A stretch of 64,000 nt of DNA from Marinomonas alcarazii (GTDB taxonomy: Bacteria; Pseudomonadota; Gammaproteobacteria; Pseudomonadales; Marinomonadaceae). A program made the translations under genes and the position numbers. The notes beneath the pieces are model-generated. The model had not been told where the DNA came from. It did no database searches and worked only from the letters and a program-made list of their open reading frames with translations. Numbering within the stretch: the first letter of the stretch is position 1; each line of letters opens with the position of its first letter. The DNA lies in the NCBI RefSeq assembly GCF_003208215.1, contig NZ_QKLW01000010.1, forward strand, positions 62,001-126,000, read 5' to 3'. Below are positions 15,579 through 23,429 of the stretch, piece by piece.

Positions 15579-17147
15579 ATGTACTTTTCTGAGGAATTCG
15601 TTCTTGCTGCATATAAGGGTTTAAAAAAAATAGACCCTTCGGTGGGAAAATCTCGGCAGGAAAAAGTAAGCGCTTTACGACACTTATTGGCTTCCTGCGA
15701 ACTAATGAAAAAAAACAATACCGACTCAGTGAGCCTTCAAGTCAATGACAACAAAGCTAGGACAGATTTTATTAATGCAGTTAGTAGAGTTGTATCCTTA
15801 AGTGATGACGGTGATTACACAATTGACTTTGATGTAGAATTCGCAAAGCGGAACGATTTTGGCGTTCGCAGCAACTTTTATACAACTAGATTGAAAGATA
15901 GTCGTTCTCATAGCATAGAGTACCCCGGTCGACCAAAGCCATTACTTCACATGGATAACGAAGTAGTAAGCCTCACAGAAGACATAACTGAGAACTTAAA
16001 ATCAGCTTTCAATATTGAGAAAATAAGAGCTTATCTTTCCCTTTGGCTATTTAGAGGCGAAGACTTTAGTTTGACATCCGAAAAGGTCACTACTTCGGAA
16101 CTCGCGGTCGAATTAGAAAAAAAACTCAGATCAATTTACACATCCAGTATAGCTGAACAGCTTCTTCCTACCGAGTCGGAGTTGGCAATAGTTATCAATG
16201 CATGCACAACTCATTTAGCTAATGGGAAATCAAGTCTAGAAAATATTCTTTCTTTGCAAACAGAAGCAACTGACGAGAACACAGTAAAAGAGAAAGCTCA
16301 TGTACTTAAAAACAATTTAAGTGATGATGATGAGGTTTATATAGCGGCTAGTAAACTTCTAGAACGTGGCTCTAAAGGAATTCTTCTAAGTGGTCCACCC
16401 GGCACGAGTAAAACATGGTATGCCCTGAAGCTTGCTATGAAACTGGCTGATGGTGATTTCAATAGAATATCCAGAGTACAGTTCCATCAATCTTATTCAT
16501 ATGAAGATTTCATTGAAGGGCTGGTTGCAACAGGCTCTATAGGTGGAACCGAACCACTTTTCAAACCAAAGTTTAAGACCTTTGTAAATCTTTGCCTAAA
16601 AGCTAAAAGTGATATAGACAATAATTATTATTTAATTATAGATGAGTTCACTCGCGGTGACCCAAGTAGAATATTTGGCGAACTGTTAACATACATAGAA
16701 GCTGACTATAGAGATATTGAGTTCATACTTCCTTATTCCGAAGAAAAGTTTTACGTTCCTCAAAATGTCATAATTTTGGCGACTATGAATCCATATGATA
16801 AATCTGTTATCGACCTAGATGCAGCTATGGAAAGACGATTTGAGGTCATTGAGTTAGCTCCAAATAAAGATATCCTCAAGTCTTTTTTGACTAATAACTC
16901 TGTTAAAGGAGTTACAATTGGGAAATTAGTTAACTTTTTCATTACTCTCAATAAGTTTTCAGAACATGGATTCGGACATACATATTTTAAAGACATCAAA
17001 TCTGAAGAGGATCTAATTATTCTTTGGAATCATAAGTTAAAATTTATTTTTGAGAAAATGTTCAAATACAAAGAGGACGCCTTTAAAGAAATTCGTAACT
17101 CTTATTTAGAAATCATAAGTGAGGATGGAAAGGAAAGAATCAAGTGA
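15579..17147 (+). CDS. McrB-like AAA+ NTPase, restriction subunit
   Basis: 522 residues. The N-terminal ~250 residues are an unrecognised specificity domain. A McrB-type AAA+ motor follows: Walker A GPPGTSKT (272-279), HQSYSYEDFIEGL, Walker B YYLIIDEFTRGDPSRIFGELL, the McrB-type sensor ATMNPYDKS and the arginine finger region MERRFE. McrB proteins form GTP-driven rings that translocate DNA and recruit the McrC nuclease. The gene overlaps the next by 4 bp and starts 9 bp after the methyltransferase, so the three form one operon. The DNA is clearly more AT-rich than the chromosomal backbone, which points to acquisition. Confidence 0.93.
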   Translation: MYFSEEFVLAAYKGLKKIDPSVGKSRQEKVSALRHLLASCELMKKNNTDSVSLQVNDNKARTDFINAVSRVVSLSDDGDYTIDFDVEFAKRNDFGVRSNFYTTRLKDSRSHSIEYPGRPKPLLHMDNEVVSLTEDITENLKSAFNIEKIRAYLSLWLFRGEDFSLTSEKVTTSELAVELEKKLRSIYTSSIAEQLLPTESELAIVINACTTHLANGKSSLENILSLQTEATDENTVKEKAHVLKNNLSDDDEVYIAASKLLERGSKGILLSGPPGTSKTWYALKLAMKLADGDFNRISRVQFHQSYSYEDFIEGLVATGSIGGTEPLFKPKFKTFVNLCLKAKSDIDNNYYLIIDEFTRGDPSRIFGELLTYIEADYRDIEFILPYSEEKFYVPQNVIILATMNPYDKSVIDLDAAMERRFEVIELAPNKDILKSFLTNNSVKGVTIGKLVNFFITLNKFSEHGFGHTYFKDIKSEEDLIILWNHKLKFIFEKMFKYKEDAFKEIRNSYLEIISEDGKERIK

Positions 17148-18439
17148 AGATCATAATTGGAACCGAACGCTCTCCAATTGACGTAGATATATCAGAAATT
17201 ATTAAAGATGGGGGGAAATTAAATATTCTCCCTCAAGTTAAAAATTACTTTAGTATAGATTATAAACCTAGAGACAATAAACTAAGTCTTGCAGCTAAAG
17301 GTTATATAGGTGTAATACCTGTAACAACAGATTTAGCGATAGATATCAGACCTAAGTTCTCTATCAAAAACCTTACGACGATGGTGTCTGTCGCCCAAGG
17401 TAAATTTCGTTCACTTAGCTATTTTTCCCGCAAATACAATGAGAAAGAAAACACCCCAGAAATAGTCTATGAGTTTCTAGTTGAAAGCTTTATTGCGGAA
17501 TTACAAACGTTATACGATGAAGGTATTTACAAAGAATATCTGCTTAGAAATGATGAGCTTTCAAATATAAAAGGTCGATTGGATACAGCTAATTCCATCA
17601 GGAAGCTGTGGGGACATGGTAAGTTTCATAAAGCATATTCTTCCTTTTTCGAACATACTTCAAACACTCCCCTTAACCAGCTAATAAAGTTCACTATTCA
17701 TTATTGCCTGACAAACCTTCCTCCAGACTTACTAAAACAAGAGCATATTTACAAGCCCCTTATCCAATTCTATGATGGATTCAAAGAAGTTGAATTTCCA
17801 ATTGACTCTAATTTTTTGGAAGAGGTATTCTCCATCATAAAAAATAATAAGATACCAATGCTACGAAGCTACTACATTAATATATGCGAAGTTTGTCGTT
17901 TGATAATTACAGGAACAGGAATAGATTTTGACAACCATGGTACTACACTGAACTTAAACAGCTTTGTCGTAGATATGGAAAATATATTTGAGCAGTTTCT
18001 CTTAAACACAACGAGAGAGTATAAAACTGTAATTGGGGAAGATATATTAATTCTCGATGGTAATGATGAGGGTAAAAAGCAGTTTTTAGACCCTCCTGGC
18101 ACCGCAACCGGAACGGCAAAGCCAGATATAATCATAAAAGATCAATATAGAACTCTGCTCATTGCAGATGCGAAGTACAAGCCTTCATCAAAAGAGAGTG
18201 ATCGCTACCAAGTTATCTCACACGCTCTGAGTTTTAGCTGTAAAACAGCAGCTCTAATTCTACCATCTAAGAACGGACAAACTTATATTGAAAAACTAGG
18301 AAGTATTGGTTCCAAAAACACAATAGACGTGTACGAGATATTCATCGATTTATCAGCCGAAAATTTGCAACTAGAGCAAGAGAAGCTAATGCAATTGATC
18401 GCCAACACGATAAGTGGTGACATCATAGGTGACATATAG
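17144..18439 (+). CDS. McrC-like nuclease, restriction subunit
   Basis: 431 residues from GTG 17144, whose last two bases begin the McrB stop codon (GTGA overlap). The C-terminal PD-(D/E)XK nuclease core is visible: P327-D328 in KPDIIIKD, then D342-A-K344 in IADAKYKPS. The N-terminal half matches McrC in layout: GYIGVIPVTTDLAIDIRPKF, then the FLVESF helix and the ELSNIKGRLD segment. Catalytic residues are intact. It should cut DNA when assembled with the McrB-like ring. Confidence 0.93.
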   Translation: MKIIIGTERSPIDVDISEIIKDGGKLNILPQVKNYFSIDYKPRDNKLSLAAKGYIGVIPVTTDLAIDIRPKFSIKNLTTMVSVAQGKFRSLSYFSRKYNEKENTPEIVYEFLVESFIAELQTLYDEGIYKEYLLRNDELSNIKGRLDTANSIRKLWGHGKFHKAYSSFFEHTSNTPLNQLIKFTIHYCLTNLPPDLLKQEHIYKPLIQFYDGFKEVEFPIDSNFLEEVFSIIKNNKIPMLRSYYINICEVCRLIITGTGIDFDNHGTTLNLNSFVVDMENIFEQFLLNTTREYKTVIGEDILILDGNDEGKKQFLDPPGTATGTAKPDIIIKDQYRTLLIADAKYKPSSKESDRYQVISHALSFSCKTAALILPSKNGQTYIEKLGSIGSKNTIDVYEIFIDLSAENLQLEQEKLMQLIANTISGDIIGDI

Positions 18440-18496
18440 CAAAAAATAAAAAAACAAATCTATTGTTATCAAAAGCTTAGTGAGAATATCAACATT

Positions 18497-18517
18497 CAGA
18501 TTCAGAATATTGAGTGA
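18497..18517 (+). repeat. Putative attachment site copy D
   Basis: Differs from copy A at 5 of 21 bases, but it still reads Q I Q N I E and then a stop (TGA). All changes are at third codon positions or within the stop codon. This is what a yicC 3' end from another species would look like, carried in on a mobile element. It lies 57 bp after the mcrC-like gene. Confidence 0.65.
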
Positions 18518-18719
18518 TGTAGACAAGCATTAATGCCAAAATTCATTCCACAACTCAGCCTTGTACACAGCGATTAAGTTAGGATGAATCGCAGCTACGA
18601 CAGGGATTACTTCGGAAGTGACGAACAGACAAAAGGAATATTGCTCCAAAATTACCGTGAGGCAATCGAACATTCGAAGCGGTAAACTAAACGGTAAAAA
18701 AGAGTAATAGAGTTAAAAT

Positions 18720-18750
18720 AAAAAAGGCTTTCAAAAGAAAGCCTTTTTTA
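18720..18750. terminator. Bidirectional Rho-independent terminator
   Basis: A 13-bp stem (AAAAAAGGCTTTC with its complement), loop AAAA, T-tract on both strands. It could end the methyltransferase-McrBC transcript and the opposing membrane-protein gene. The rest of 18440-18782 holds only copy D and no credible gene. Confidence 0.85.
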
Positions 18751-18782
18751 TAAAAGAATAGTTTCTACCAGCGTTCATTAAT

Positions 18783-19454
18783 TTAATGTTCAGTATAATC
18801 GAAAGTAAAATTATTATAATCATTAATGTAAGGGGCAGAGTCTGATGTTGTTTGACTATCACTTTTTTTGACCGAAACAAAAGCCGTTGGAGTTGCTTTG
18901 TAATGACTGCATTCCTCCAATTTCATTCTTGCTCTGTTTTTAGAATAATTTGGATGCTGCTCACCATAGGCTTTTTCTTGGCTTACCATTTTCATCCAAT
19001 ACAAAGCGATTGCAAAACTGAAAGGGCAGAATATACCTAGAAAGGCGTTAAAAATAGCGCAGTCATTCCCCATAGAGTCGCACCATTTGTTGTAGATGAA
19101 GGCACAAAAGAGACAAACACTTTTGACACCAAACCCAGCACCATAGCGACAAACAATGCGCCTACAATGGCAAAAGTATTATCGACTTTAAAAATCGACA
19201 AAAGAATACCTAGAATCAACACTAAAAAAGCGCTTCCAACAAACCCTAACTTGCCAACCAGTTTAGAAAGGCCACTAGTCGGGGTATAAACAAAAAATAA
19301 ACCTAAACTTGCGTATAATACTACTGCGATATTGAAGGTATTAACTCCTATAAAAAAATAAAGGTATCCACCCCAAAGTAGCATTCCCGCATAGGCGGCT
19401 AGCAGCTATTGAAGAACTATTTAATTTATCACTATATGCTTTCAAGCCTTTCAT
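18783..19454 (-). pseudogene. Frameshifted integral membrane protein of unknown function
   Basis: Three consecutive reading frames join into one protein. ATG 19454, behind GGGGTAAAG, gives MKGLKAYSDKLNSSSIAA. A shift near 19395 leads into a very hydrophobic part (19037-19384: WGGYLYFFIG, VVLYASLGLFFVY, FLVLILGILL, ALFVAMVLGL). A second shift near 19045 returns to the first frame, giving FLGIFCPFSFAIALYWMKMV and a hydrophilic tail to 18783. The two shifts compensate each other. About four or five membrane helices result. Alternatively two separate overlapping genes exist (19037-19384 and 18783-19073), but neither has a good ribosome-binding site. Function unknown. Confidence 0.55.
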
Positions 19455-19609
19455 CTTTACCCCGCCCAACAAATCTAGTTTACCTAATCCAATATAGTTA
19501 TTCTGAATGAAAATGTATTAAAGACTATAAAACCGCATTATGTAGAAGCAAACATTACTCATACCTTACGTAAGTCGACATGTTTGGTTAAGATCTATGA
19601 TTTGGTTTG

Positions 19610-19949
19610 GAATTTAACTCTGGCGATGAAGCGATGCGGCATTGCCCAACAAATGGGTATCCGCAAAGAAGAAAGGGAACTGTTGAGGGACTGCTTTATA
19701 CTCGACTAGAACAACCTTACACTTTTATGCACGTAAAAAAGCAGTCACTCGCGTCTTACATCGATAAATGCGCACCAAGCAAAACATTCAAACTCACTGG
19801 CACACAAGGCTCATCAGCGTTAGAGCAAACCAATATCGTGATGCCTTTGTATTTCACCCAGTATTTACCACAGAACTGGTAAAAAACGTTGCGAGCCGAG
19901 GTCGACACAAAGTGACTTTAAGCTTAATTTAACTCTGACCCGTTTTATT
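19610..19949 (+). pseudogene. Twice-deleted second copy of the HTH/HipA/ATPase cassette
   Basis: Three pieces of segment II are joined here: 19610-19649 matches the HTH gene (10668-10707), about 19643-19743 matches the 3' end of the hipA-like gene plus the start of the palindrome region (12086-12187), and 19743-19949 matches the end of the ATPase gene and its downstream flank (13460-13667). The first junction falls in the shared TTGCCCAA-type sequence. About 3 kb has shrunk to 340 bp. An open frame of 91 codons across it is therefore a chimera and not a gene. Confidence 0.85.
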
Positions 19950-19955
19950 TTTAAT

Positions 19956-20103
19956 GCTGTATCTCAAGTGCAAATATACAAACAATTTGGCAACTCGGTA
20001 TGTGTGAATGTTATCAACGCACTTACTTGCACAGGAAATGGTACAAACCTTACGTGAAGCGGAAGAACAAAAGAAAACTACCATTTGTTCCAAAGTAAAT
20101 TAG
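19956..20103 (+). pseudogene. C-terminal fragment of a DNA (cytosine-5) methyltransferase
   Basis: The frame from 19956 reads AVSQVQIYKQFGNSVCVNVINA, i.e. motif X of m5C methyltransferases (YKQFGNSV is a common form). After a one-base shift near 20021 it continues LLAQEMVQTLREAEEQKK to a TAG at 20101, a plausible methyltransferase tail. Everything upstream is missing, replaced by the cassette remnant. It is unrelated in detail to the 14451 enzyme, whose motif X is QIGNAVPP. Confidence 0.65.
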
Positions 20104-20399
20104 CCAGAAAAATACCTAACCAACTCACTAACATGCTCAGACTGAAAAAGATCAGCCCTTGATGAATCGCTGTAGATCTCCGGCGATTCATCGTCGCCCT
20201 CGTTGACAGCATAGCTGATGGCATATCTCGGGGAGTCTTCGTTCTCGCGGTATTGTGGGTTCTGGTGTTCCACCCAAAGGAGGTAATAAGCATCGTTCTG
20301 TTGAAAGTAGAACGACGTGCAAATATCGTTTGGTGACGTATTGTTCGTAAGTGCGACAGGCAAATCGCTTGCGTTAAAGCCAAGTTTTAAATTTTCCAT
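20100..20399 (-). CDS. Small acidic protein of unknown function behind an SOS box
   Basis: 99 residues from ATG 20399 (MENLKLGFNASDL), chosen because GGAGG lies 8 bp upstream of it. A longer reading from 20441 would run through the promoter. It is strongly acidic (EGDDESPE, YRENEDSP), with no signal peptide, no membrane segment and one cysteine (NDICTSFYF). I recognise no family. A LexA-type box lies 16 bp upstream of the start, so it is probably DNA-damage-inducible. It sits beside a methyltransferase remnant in segment III. Possible roles include an anti-restriction or host-take-over factor, but nothing in the sequence proves this. Confidence 0.6.
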   Translation of the reverse strand: MENLKLGFNASDLPVALTNNTSPNDICTSFYFQQNDAYYLLWVEHQNPQYRENEDSPRYAISYAVNEGDDESPEIYSDSSRADLFQSEHVSELVRYFSG

Positions 20400-20415
20400 A
20401 TTTTCAGCCTCCATA

Positions 20416-20431
20416 CTGTATATACATACAG
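20416..20431. promoter_or_regulatory. Putative LexA (SOS) box of the small acidic protein gene
   Basis: CTGTATATACATACAG fits CTGT-N8-ACAG and, with two flanking bases each side, 18 of 20 positions of the E. coli LexA consensus. Its position 16 bp upstream of the start codon on the minus strand is ideal for repression. Confidence 0.75.
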
Positions 20432-20673
20432 AATAAAGCATTCTTCCATAAAAACCAGGCCCTTTTTACAACTCAAGGAAAAAATAGCTACCTGAGATCC
20501 ACACAAAATTTTTTATAGCCAACAACCTGTTGACCAGCTCTGTCTCGTCAATCATCACTGGTAAGAAAGAAACACCATAATATCCATTTTGAATGGAATA
20601 GCGGACATTTTCTAATGGTTAATTTTAGGTTAGGTATTGAGTTAAGTGGGGTTAGGATTCTACTCAATAAGCG

Positions 20674-20694
20674 CAGATTCAAGAAATCGAATAA
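20674..20694 (+). repeat. Putative attachment site copy C
   Basis: Matches copy A at 19 of 21 positions. It reads Q I Q E I E and then TAA. The left flank TACTCAATAAG resembles that of copy B. It would be the right-hand boundary of the stacked islands. To its right the GC-richer, chromosome-like transport genes begin. Confidence 0.7.
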
Positions 20695-20703
20695 TATTTC
20701 ATT

Positions 20704-20761
20704 AAAAAAGGTGACAGATCCAGTGCCCTAGCTTTGTTAGGACGTTGAGCCTGTCACCTTT
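20704..20761 (-). terminator. Terminator downstream of the amidohydrolase gene
   Basis: Long-range stem AAAGGTGACAG with its complement enclosing ~35 nt that contains a smaller CCTA/TAGG stem. On the minus strand it is followed by TTTTTT. It lies 28 bp after the amidohydrolase stop. Confidence 0.65.
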
Positions 20762-20788
20762 GTTCACTGATGTCTTATGACGAGAAAA

Positions 20789-22219
20789 TCAGTCCATTAA
20801 ACTTTTTGATTTAATGGCTTTTTTGGCGAGTTCTTTGGCGAATTCTGCGATGTCTGCTTCAAAGGCATCGACGTTGTCACGAATATCGTCCAGTTTAACT
20901 GTCTGCATAACTCGGTTTTCCATGATCACTTTTCCATTCACGATCGTGGTATCTATGTTGCTTGGATTAGCTTGATACACCAAGGTCGCGTATGGGTTGT
21001 AGTTGGGCATCATGTTGGCAGACTGGGTTTCAAAAATGGCAATGTCGGCTTTTTTACCCACTTCCAAAGAACCAATTTGGTCTTCCATATGAAGCGCTTT
21101 GGCGCCGCCTAAGGTGGCCATTTCTATCACTTGCTCAGGGATCATAATAGTACGATCAGAATACTTTAGGCGCTGCATATTGGCGGCGTAGCTTAGGGTT
21201 TTGACCAAATCCACTTGGTTAGAGCTCATAGGGCCATCGGTTCCCAAACCTATTCTCATGTCTGCACGATACATTTCCCAAGCGGGTGCAATCCCTGTAG
21301 CGCCTTTGGCATTCGCCATTGGGTTATATGCAATCCCAACGTCGGCCTCTTTTAAGAGTTTCTGATCGTTTGGCGTTAAATGAATACCATGAGCAATCAC
21401 AAGGCGTTGATCCAGTACGCCTATTTCAGATAGATACTCAATGGGCGTTTTTGCTTGAGTTTCGCCTTCTAGGCGTTTTTCTTCGTTAGGAAATTCACCC
21501 ACATGTATTAATACAGGAACATCTTGCTGCTCTGAAAGTGCATGAATCTCTTGTAGTTTTTCCTTACTGACGGTGTAAATCGCATGCGGCGCATAAGCCG
21601 GTGTGATCAAAGCGTCACCCTTGTATTCTTCGACAAACTTCTTGCCATACTCCACGCCGCCGTAGGGTGTTTTTGCGTCAACCACAGGGAATTTAATCAC
21701 GGTTTCGCCCAGCACAGCACGCAAGCCCACTTCTTTGGTGGCCTTAGCCATTTCATCCATGTGGTAATACATGTCGGCGTAAGTCGTCACACCACTTTGA
21801 GCCAGTTCTATCGCTCCAAGCTTGGTGGCGTTGTAAATTAAATCACGGCTGAGTTTTTGTGCTTCAAGCGGAAAGAAGTAGGCAAATAGACGATTCGAGA
21901 TCCCCTCTTCCCCCAGTCCTCGGAAGGCAATCATAGGAAGATGGTTATGAGCATTCACCATTCCCGGCATAATGATTCCGTCATGGGCATCAATCACCTT
22001 TTGCGCTTGGTATTGTTGCATTAGTTCATGACCACCGACGGCGATAATGGTGTCATCTTTCACCACCACAACCCCATCATCAATCACTTCCATCTCGGTG
22101 TTAATGGTTAAAACTTGACCATTGTGAATAATAAGATCGGCGTTGTCGCCGCGAGGCATTGTTGTACAACCAGCGAGAAAAAACACGCTGGCGATCCCAA
22201 CCAAATATTGAAACTTCAT
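20789..22219 (-). CDS. Lipoprotein amidohydrolase of the TrzA/MtaD deaminase type
   Basis: 476 residues. Metal-binding motifs of the amidohydrolase superfamily are in order: VNAHNHLP (strand 1), HVGE, AHGIHL and GLGTDGPMSSN (strand 8 aspartate). PGMVNAHNH and the N-terminal LIIHNGQVLTIN are typical of the ATZ/TRZ group, which deaminates S-adenosylhomocysteine, methylthioadenosine, guanine or triazines. Unusually, the N-terminus is a lipoprotein signal, LAGC at the cleavage site, so it should sit in the cell envelope; relatives are mostly cytoplasmic. It is divergent from the phosphonate-type transporter. The substrate is not known. Confidence 0.88.
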   Translation of the reverse strand: MKFQYLVGIASVFFLAGCTTMPRGDNADLIIHNGQVLTINTEMEVIDDGVVVVKDDTIIAVGGHELMQQYQAQKVIDAHDGIIMPGMVNAHNHLPMIAFRGLGEEGISNRLFAYFFPLEAQKLSRDLIYNATKLGAIELAQSGVTTYADMYYHMDEMAKATKEVGLRAVLGETVIKFPVVDAKTPYGGVEYGKKFVEEYKGDALITPAYAPHAIYTVSKEKLQEIHALSEQQDVPVLIHVGEFPNEEKRLEGETQAKTPIEYLSEIGVLDQRLVIAHGIHLTPNDQKLLKEADVGIAYNPMANAKGATGIAPAWEMYRADMRIGLGTDGPMSSNQVDLVKTLSYAANMQRLKYSDRTIMIPEQVIEMATLGGAKALHMEDQIGSLEVGKKADIAIFETQSANMMPNYNPYATLVYQANPSNIDTTIVNGKVIMENRVMQTVKLDDIRDNVDAFEADIAEFAKELAKKAIKSKSLMD

Positions 22220-22371
22220 TGCTAAACCTTACTGTTTTTTAATCTTTAGGTAACTCGGTATTTTAATAATACCTATATAACTATTTATAATATAGACAGT
22301 TGATATATAGGGATAATATTTTTACACCTCGCCCTAGCTAATTAATATTGCAAACAATCTAGGCTTTTCCC

Positions 22372-22409
22372 CTGTCAGCATATCGTCACCAAAGTGTCAT
22401 ATTTTCACG
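22372..22409 (+). promoter_or_regulatory. Pho box upstream of phnD
   Basis: GTCA cores recur at 22374, 22385 and 22396, exactly 11 bp apart, in units CTGTCAG-CATA, TCGTCAC-CAAA and GTGTCAT-ATTT. This is the tandem 11-bp arrangement bound by PhoB dimers. It lies ~70 bp before the phnD start. phoB and phoR are in the same window at 48545-50598. Confidence 0.75.
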
Positions 22410-22479
22410 CTAGAGTGGCTGTCACGCTCCCGATCTACTAAATCGAATTCAATACACTCTCATGGGTAAGGAAGACTTT

Positions 22480-23421
22480 ATGAAACGCCTTTGCACTCTC
22501 GCTTTTTCCTCTGTTATCGCGGCTAACGCTGCGTATGCGGATTTTTCTTTAGATAGCCGCTACGTTGATAACGATAACGATCTCGTGGCGGATATCCCAA
22601 CGGACAAATCGCAGCTAACTGACCCTAGCACGCTAATATTTGCCTACACACCAGTAGAAGATCCAGCGGTATACGAAGATGTTTGGTCCGACTTTCTTGA
22701 GCACATGGAAGACGTAACGGGCAAGAAGGTAAAATTCTACCCAGTACAGTCCAACGCGGCGCAAATTGAAGCAATGCGTGCAGGTCGTCTTCATGTTGCG
22801 GGTTTCAACACAGGTTCAAACCCTCTAGCTGTTGCGTGTGCAGGCTTTCGTCCCTTCGCTATGATGGCAGCAGCCGACGGTTCATTTGGTTATGAGATGG
22901 AAATCATCACTTACCCTAGCTCAGGCATCAATTCACCTGAAGACATTAAGGGTAAGAAGCTGGCATTCACGTCTCAAACATCCAATTCCGGCTTTAAAGC
23001 ACCCTCTGCCATCTTGAAAGCCGATTTTGACATGCTGCCAGAACGTGACTTTGAGCCCGTTTTCTCTGGCAAACACGATAACTCTATTTTGGGTGTTGCC
23101 AACAAAGACTACCCTGCTGCGGCCGTCGCCAACTCTGTGTTAAAACGCATGATCTCTCGTGATGTAGTGCAATCTGAACAAATTAAATCCATCTACAAAT
23201 CACAAACCTTCCCGACTACAGGCTATGGCGTGGCATACAACCTAAAACCAGAGCTGCAAGATAAGATCAAAGAAGCGTTTTTCACGTTTAACTGGGAAGG
23301 CAGCAAGCTGAAGCAAGAATTCAAAAATGAAGATCAATTCTTGCCTATCACCTTCAAAGAACATTGGAATGTCATTCGTAAAATTGATACTGCCAATGGC
23401 GTTTCTTACAGCTGCAAATAG
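22480..23421 (+). CDS. phnD: Phosphonate/phosphite-type ABC transporter, periplasmic binding protein
   Basis: 313 residues from ATG 22480 ([11 protein letters not shown]), preceded by AAGGAAG; an ATG 18 bp upstream is less likely. Signal peptide ends AAYA-DFS. The body is of the PhnD/SsuA/transferrin family: [47 protein letters not shown] with the oxyanion-binding serine/threonine loop, then PTTGYG. Ligands in this family are phosphonates, phosphite or related phosphorus oxyanions. No C-P lyase or phosphite dehydrogenase genes are nearby, so the ligand stays open. First gene of a four-gene operon behind a Pho box. Confidence 0.92.
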   Translation: MKRLCTLAFSSVIAANAAYADFSLDSRYVDNDNDLVADIPTDKSQLTDPSTLIFAYTPVEDPAVYEDVWSDFLEHMEDVTGKKVKFYPVQSNAAQIEAMRAGRLHVAGFNTGSNPLAVACAGFRPFAMMAAADGSFGYEMEIITYPSSGINSPEDIKGKKLAFTSQTSNSGFKAPSAILKADFDMLPERDFEPVFSGKHDNSILGVANKDYPAAAVANSVLKRMISRDVVQSEQIKSIYKSQTFPTTGYGVAYNLKPELQDKIKEAFFTFNWEGSKLKQEFKNEDQFLPITFKEHWNVIRKIDTANGVSYSCK

Positions 23422-23429
23422 GCGATAAC

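Noticed and set aside
19607-19882. 91-codon open frame
   Set aside because: It crosses both deletion junctions of the collapsed HTH/HipA/ATPase cassette and mixes frames of the parent genes.
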